Of a stretch of DNA of 64,000 nt, positions 60,703 to 64,000 are shown one piece after another. The stretch's first letter is position 1, and every line of letters begins with the position of its first letter. The stretch is taken from assembly GCF_023343835.1 (NCBI RefSeq), contig NC_064433.1, positions 138,907,957 to 138,971,956 on the forward strand, written 5' to 3'. This stretch comes from Lagopus muta. Lineage: Eukaryota > Chordata > Aves > Galliformes > Phasianidae. The position numbers were made by a program, and so were the translations under genes. The notes beneath the pieces were generated by a model that saw only the letters and a program-made list of their open reading frames with translations, was not told the origin of the DNA and did not search any database.

Positions 60703-63700
60703 ACTTAGCTTATCACTGTATCAGGTTGCCACTGTGCAGGTCATGTTATCAATGTTTTGCAGATGCTACTGCTCGGAAGGGGGACTTACCCTTTAATCTG
60801 TTCAGACTGGTATGTTAGAAAGCAAAATGAAGATTCCTTTATGCTACTGAAGAGATCTGCTGTACATCTAATTGGCCACATAATACACTTCAGAAAAAGA
60901 AACTTCAAGATTCAAAATGCTCTGTACGAATCCTTGAAGTCTTTCACTGTAGTCATTCCTGCATACCCCTCTTCAGCCCACTGAGTTCTTGAAACAGATG
61001 CTTTATTGATGTTGTCTTCATAAAATAAGGAAAGACCAAAATTAAGGCCTGTAGCCTTGTCCCCATCAGTCTTCTTTGGCAAAAAGATTATCTCCTTCTT
61101 TTGTAAAATTTGGGGATTACCTTGTGTTCCACAATTAACATAGGCCGCATCCCAACTGACTTGTGGCCTGGTGCCATACTCTCTTCTTGCAGACACTCCC
61201 TAGGTTGATTTCTCCCACCGCCCCCCTTCCCAACCCCCCAAAATTCAGATCTGTCTCTGAAAAGAAAAAACAACAACATAGGAGTGTCTCCAGTTGTGAC
61301 ATAAATGTGAAGAAGCTGACATGAGACAGCATTCGCACTGGATATAGGGCATTGCTGGTAACTGCTGCTGAGGACATTCATATTTTGGCCTAATTAGTGT
61401 GTCAAGGCTCTTCTTCAAGAATGCATTCAGGTTAGAAGAATAAGCTTATAGTGCAACATTCAAAGTATATTACCAAAGCTGTCTAGATGTTTTCGTTTAT
61501 ACTAAACTGTGTAAATTTAGGTGGCTAAGATGTTATGGAAACTTGAAACATGGATATGAAGCAATGCCTGCTCTGGGTAACAAAATTCTCCCCAAAGAAA
61601 GGAAATTATGCCTCCTTTCTCCCCACTCTTCCTCTCTTTCTTCCTTCCACTCTTCTCTCCTTGCCTGGAGGTATAGTAATCATTATAACTCCTTGTTACC
61701 TGACAGCATAGAACCAGTGAAGGGTTACAGATATAACAACATCAAAAGAGAATGTACAGCCATACACTTGAGACAGCCTATCACAGCATACTTAGCAGGA
61801 AGTTTTCAAATCTGCTGCATTTGGGAATTTATCATTACACAGCAGTGTCAAATTTTAATAAGTGAAATTAGTTAATGCACATACAGTGCTTTGAAGATAT
61901 GAAATGCTATTCAAATTATGTGAAGTCGAATCAAGGTAAGGAATATGAGCTGAGCAATGAAGAAAAGTATTTTCTTTGTAATGCTGCAGTGGCTTCATCA
62001 GCTATAAAATACTACGCACTCCTTCATCAGAGGAGAGTCCTCTATTGCCTTCCAGGTGGGCATTCTCTCATTTTGCTGTTTACTCTGCAATCAATCAGCA
62101 TTTTTTATTTTTAAAATCAAATAATTCCATCATATCAGAGAGAAACAGCTTATCTTTTGCAATTAATATTACACTAAAGACATTCTGGAGCAATGATGCA
62201 ACATTATGAAAAAGTCATGTAGGCTCCAGGATAATTATTAGCCTAGTTATAACACTGCTTTCTGGAACATTTTTTTAATTAGTCAGTTTAGGGAAACACA
62301 TATTTGGAGATTAAATGATACTAGGATAAAACAGTGAGTACACAGTTAATGATAACTGACAAATCTTAAGAATAAATTGGATAGAAAATACAAGTCATTT
62401 TTTATTAAAGGCGTGACAAGTATTTGCATTTTTAGTTGAATTTTCATTTTTTTAAGAAGTTTGGCAGCACAATAAGCTAGTGAAAAACCTGAAAAATGTT
62501 TCATTAAGTTTTTTTTTTTTTCAAATTTCTTGCACAAATAAATTAAGAGATTATTTTGTGCAATTCATTTCCCTTTCATAAAAGCAGATGTATTTTACTG
62601 ATACGAAGCTGATGGATTCATAAAGCCTCTTTTCCAGTATTTATAATGCGAATACTTAGTCATCGCAGCTGACCTGATGTAATGCTTGTGATGGTCCTGT
62701 TCAGACTGGAGCCAGGACTGAGACACTTCCAGTCACCATTTCTGTGATGTTTAAGATACCATCTTTGACTTAAAATCACAAGTTAGTACAAAGCATGTAA
62801 GGCATTAGCATAGATAAGTACTAGCAATACTCTTAAATGTAACGCAGTATGAGTACATCAATGTACTCATAAAGGTGATGTTTTCTATCTACCGTTGACA
62901 TGATCTTACTAAAAATATCAATACATTAATGCTGTTAAACACTGATAGATTAGTGTTTTGCCTCATGGAATAAGTGCATATATACATGGGATCTTTTTTC
63001 CCCCTACTTTTAAACTCCAATTAAAAAAATGGATGCCTTGCTTCTTGTTTGCCTTGCTTCTTCTTTGCTTATTCTTCAGTTATCTTTCTTTGACCTTGTG
63101 ATGTCTCTAGATCTTCAAGCCAAAGGAAATTATAGGTGCTTAGTGCTGCCATTATCAACTGAGAGGAAGATAGTGTGTGAGAGCACCTCTAATGCACCTC
63201 TAACGTGCATTTATTGTAAACCTATAAATCCTTTATCAACATGTTGTGTTGTGTTAATGGCAGTTTGTGTTGGTGAAATGAAGGTGAAAATGTCTACATT
63301 ATATTGCGTAAGGTATCAGAATGAGAAAATTTTTTTCAGTTTCAGCCATTATTTCTCTAATAGGGGAAAAAAGAGAATAAATTATACAGGGGCTATATGA
63401 AGTGCATCTGTTTTGTACAGGGTGTTGAGATGACAAAATGCAGTTCATAAGGCTGTACTCAAAGAGAAAAATAGGTGCCGCTATGCTGTGACTTACAATA
63501 TGTAACTTACAGATGCTTGGATCCTGGAGAGCAATTCAGAGTCCTGTGCAGGGCACCAGCAGATGATGGAGAGGGGTGAGCAATGGAAAATGCTCACTCC
63601 TTGATGGGCACTGGATTGCAAGGAGTGACTCTTCTCACTTGGGATCCATCCTTTTAATCCTTCTCTGATAACAGTGCAGAATTCATCTCACACTTTTGAA

Positions 63701-64000
63701 GCTAATAGTGCACAAAAAGCAGTGAGCGAAGGAAAACCTTTTTTAATAGTCAATCTCTATTTCAGCAGGCTATTTATTAGTTACCTTTGACAAAAGGGAC
63801 TGACATCCTCTTTACCAAGATTCCAGGTTAGAAGGGAAGAAGCGGGGATACCTTCCGTACACCTGGTTGGAGCTATTCCACTGAAAACAGTATGCCCATG
63901 ACTCTGCCACAGAGCCTATTCGCTGGCAGCCAGCACCCTGTCTGCAGGGAGAGTAGGGCAGCTCTGAAGCTCTTGTCATCAAGAACTGTGCTGTAGTTTA
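60703..64000. other. Intergenic AT-rich DNA to window end
   Basis: No gene recognised. Contains a 24-nt palindrome at 62848-62871 and an AT-rich stretch at 62400-62700 with many TAAT/ATTTGCAT-like motifs that resembles a conserved non-coding element but cannot be confirmed from one genome. Confidence 0.5.
62848..62871. repeat. Perfect 11-bp inverted repeat
   Basis: TATGAGTACAT, a 2-nt spacer (CA) and ATGTACTCATA. Function unknown; it could be a dimeric factor site or chance. Confidence 0.6.

Noticed and set aside
63029-63400. 123-codon frame with a hydrophobic N-terminus
   Set aside because: The signal-like start is the only feature; no family similarity, and AT-rich DNA often gives such frames.
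31371-64000. Search for NALF1 (FAM155A) exon 1, expected on the right by synteny
   Set aside because: No GC-rich first exon or recognisable coding sequence; the gene probably lies beyond the window.

Overview
This window is vertebrate nuclear DNA, almost certainly from a chicken or a close galliform. It is AT-rich and intron-rich, with three recognisable protein-coding genes and eleven fragments of CR1, the LINE typical of bird genomes. Several CR1 copies end in the family's short ATTCTATG-type tail. The gene set and order (TNFSF13B, ABHD13, LIG4) match the conserved vertebrate block at human 13q33.3, here in inverted orientation. No prokaryotic, CRISPR or plasmid-like content was seen.

Left part (1-9 kb): TNFSF13B (BAFF), minus strand. 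Five of six coding exons were found by splice sites and reading frame: exon 1 8512-8838, exon 2 8327-8432, exon 3 736-792, exon 4 309-421 and exon 5 63-213. The last exon lies beyond the left edge. The predicted protein has an N-terminal transmembrane anchor, a furin site encoded by exon 2 and a TNF-homology domain encoded by exons 3-6. Intron 1 is only 79 nt; intron 2 is about 7.5 kb and holds three CR1 fragments.

Middle part (9-30 kb): about 6 kb of intergenic DNA with one CR1 scrap and a long imperfect hairpin. Then comes ABHD13 (minus, CDS 19239-20252, probably with a long 3' UTR to about 15.1 kb), its roughly 5 kb 5' intron carrying a 1 kb CR1 copy, a CpG island at about 25.2-25.97 kb, and LIG4 (plus, CDS 26140-28878). 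ABHD13 and LIG4 are head to head and probably share this island, which has an exact NRF1-type site and ETS-type sites. Each has its whole CDS in one exon.

Right part (30-64 kb): no supportable protein-coding gene. It holds a probable 834-bp solo retroviral LTR, four minus-strand CR1 fragments clustered in 33.7-39.6 kb, a roughly 470-bp (TTTCC)n array, two more CR1 fragments, an isolated exon-like 51-nt segment and otherwise unique AT-rich sequence. In mammals this side of LIG4 leads through a large gap to NALF1 (FAM155A); no exon of that gene was recognised.

Functionally, LIG4 seals double-strand breaks in non-homologous end joining and V(D)J recombination, and TNFSF13B is the B-cell survival cytokine. 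Both matter to B-cell development, but the sequence shows no coupled regulation between them. ABHD13 is a membrane-anchored serine hydrolase of poorly defined function. I did not find a clearly new biological system; the most unusual items are the hairpin at 11.3 kb, the pyrimidine array, the LTR with two internal repeat blocks, and the leader/splicing details of TNFSF13B and LIG4.
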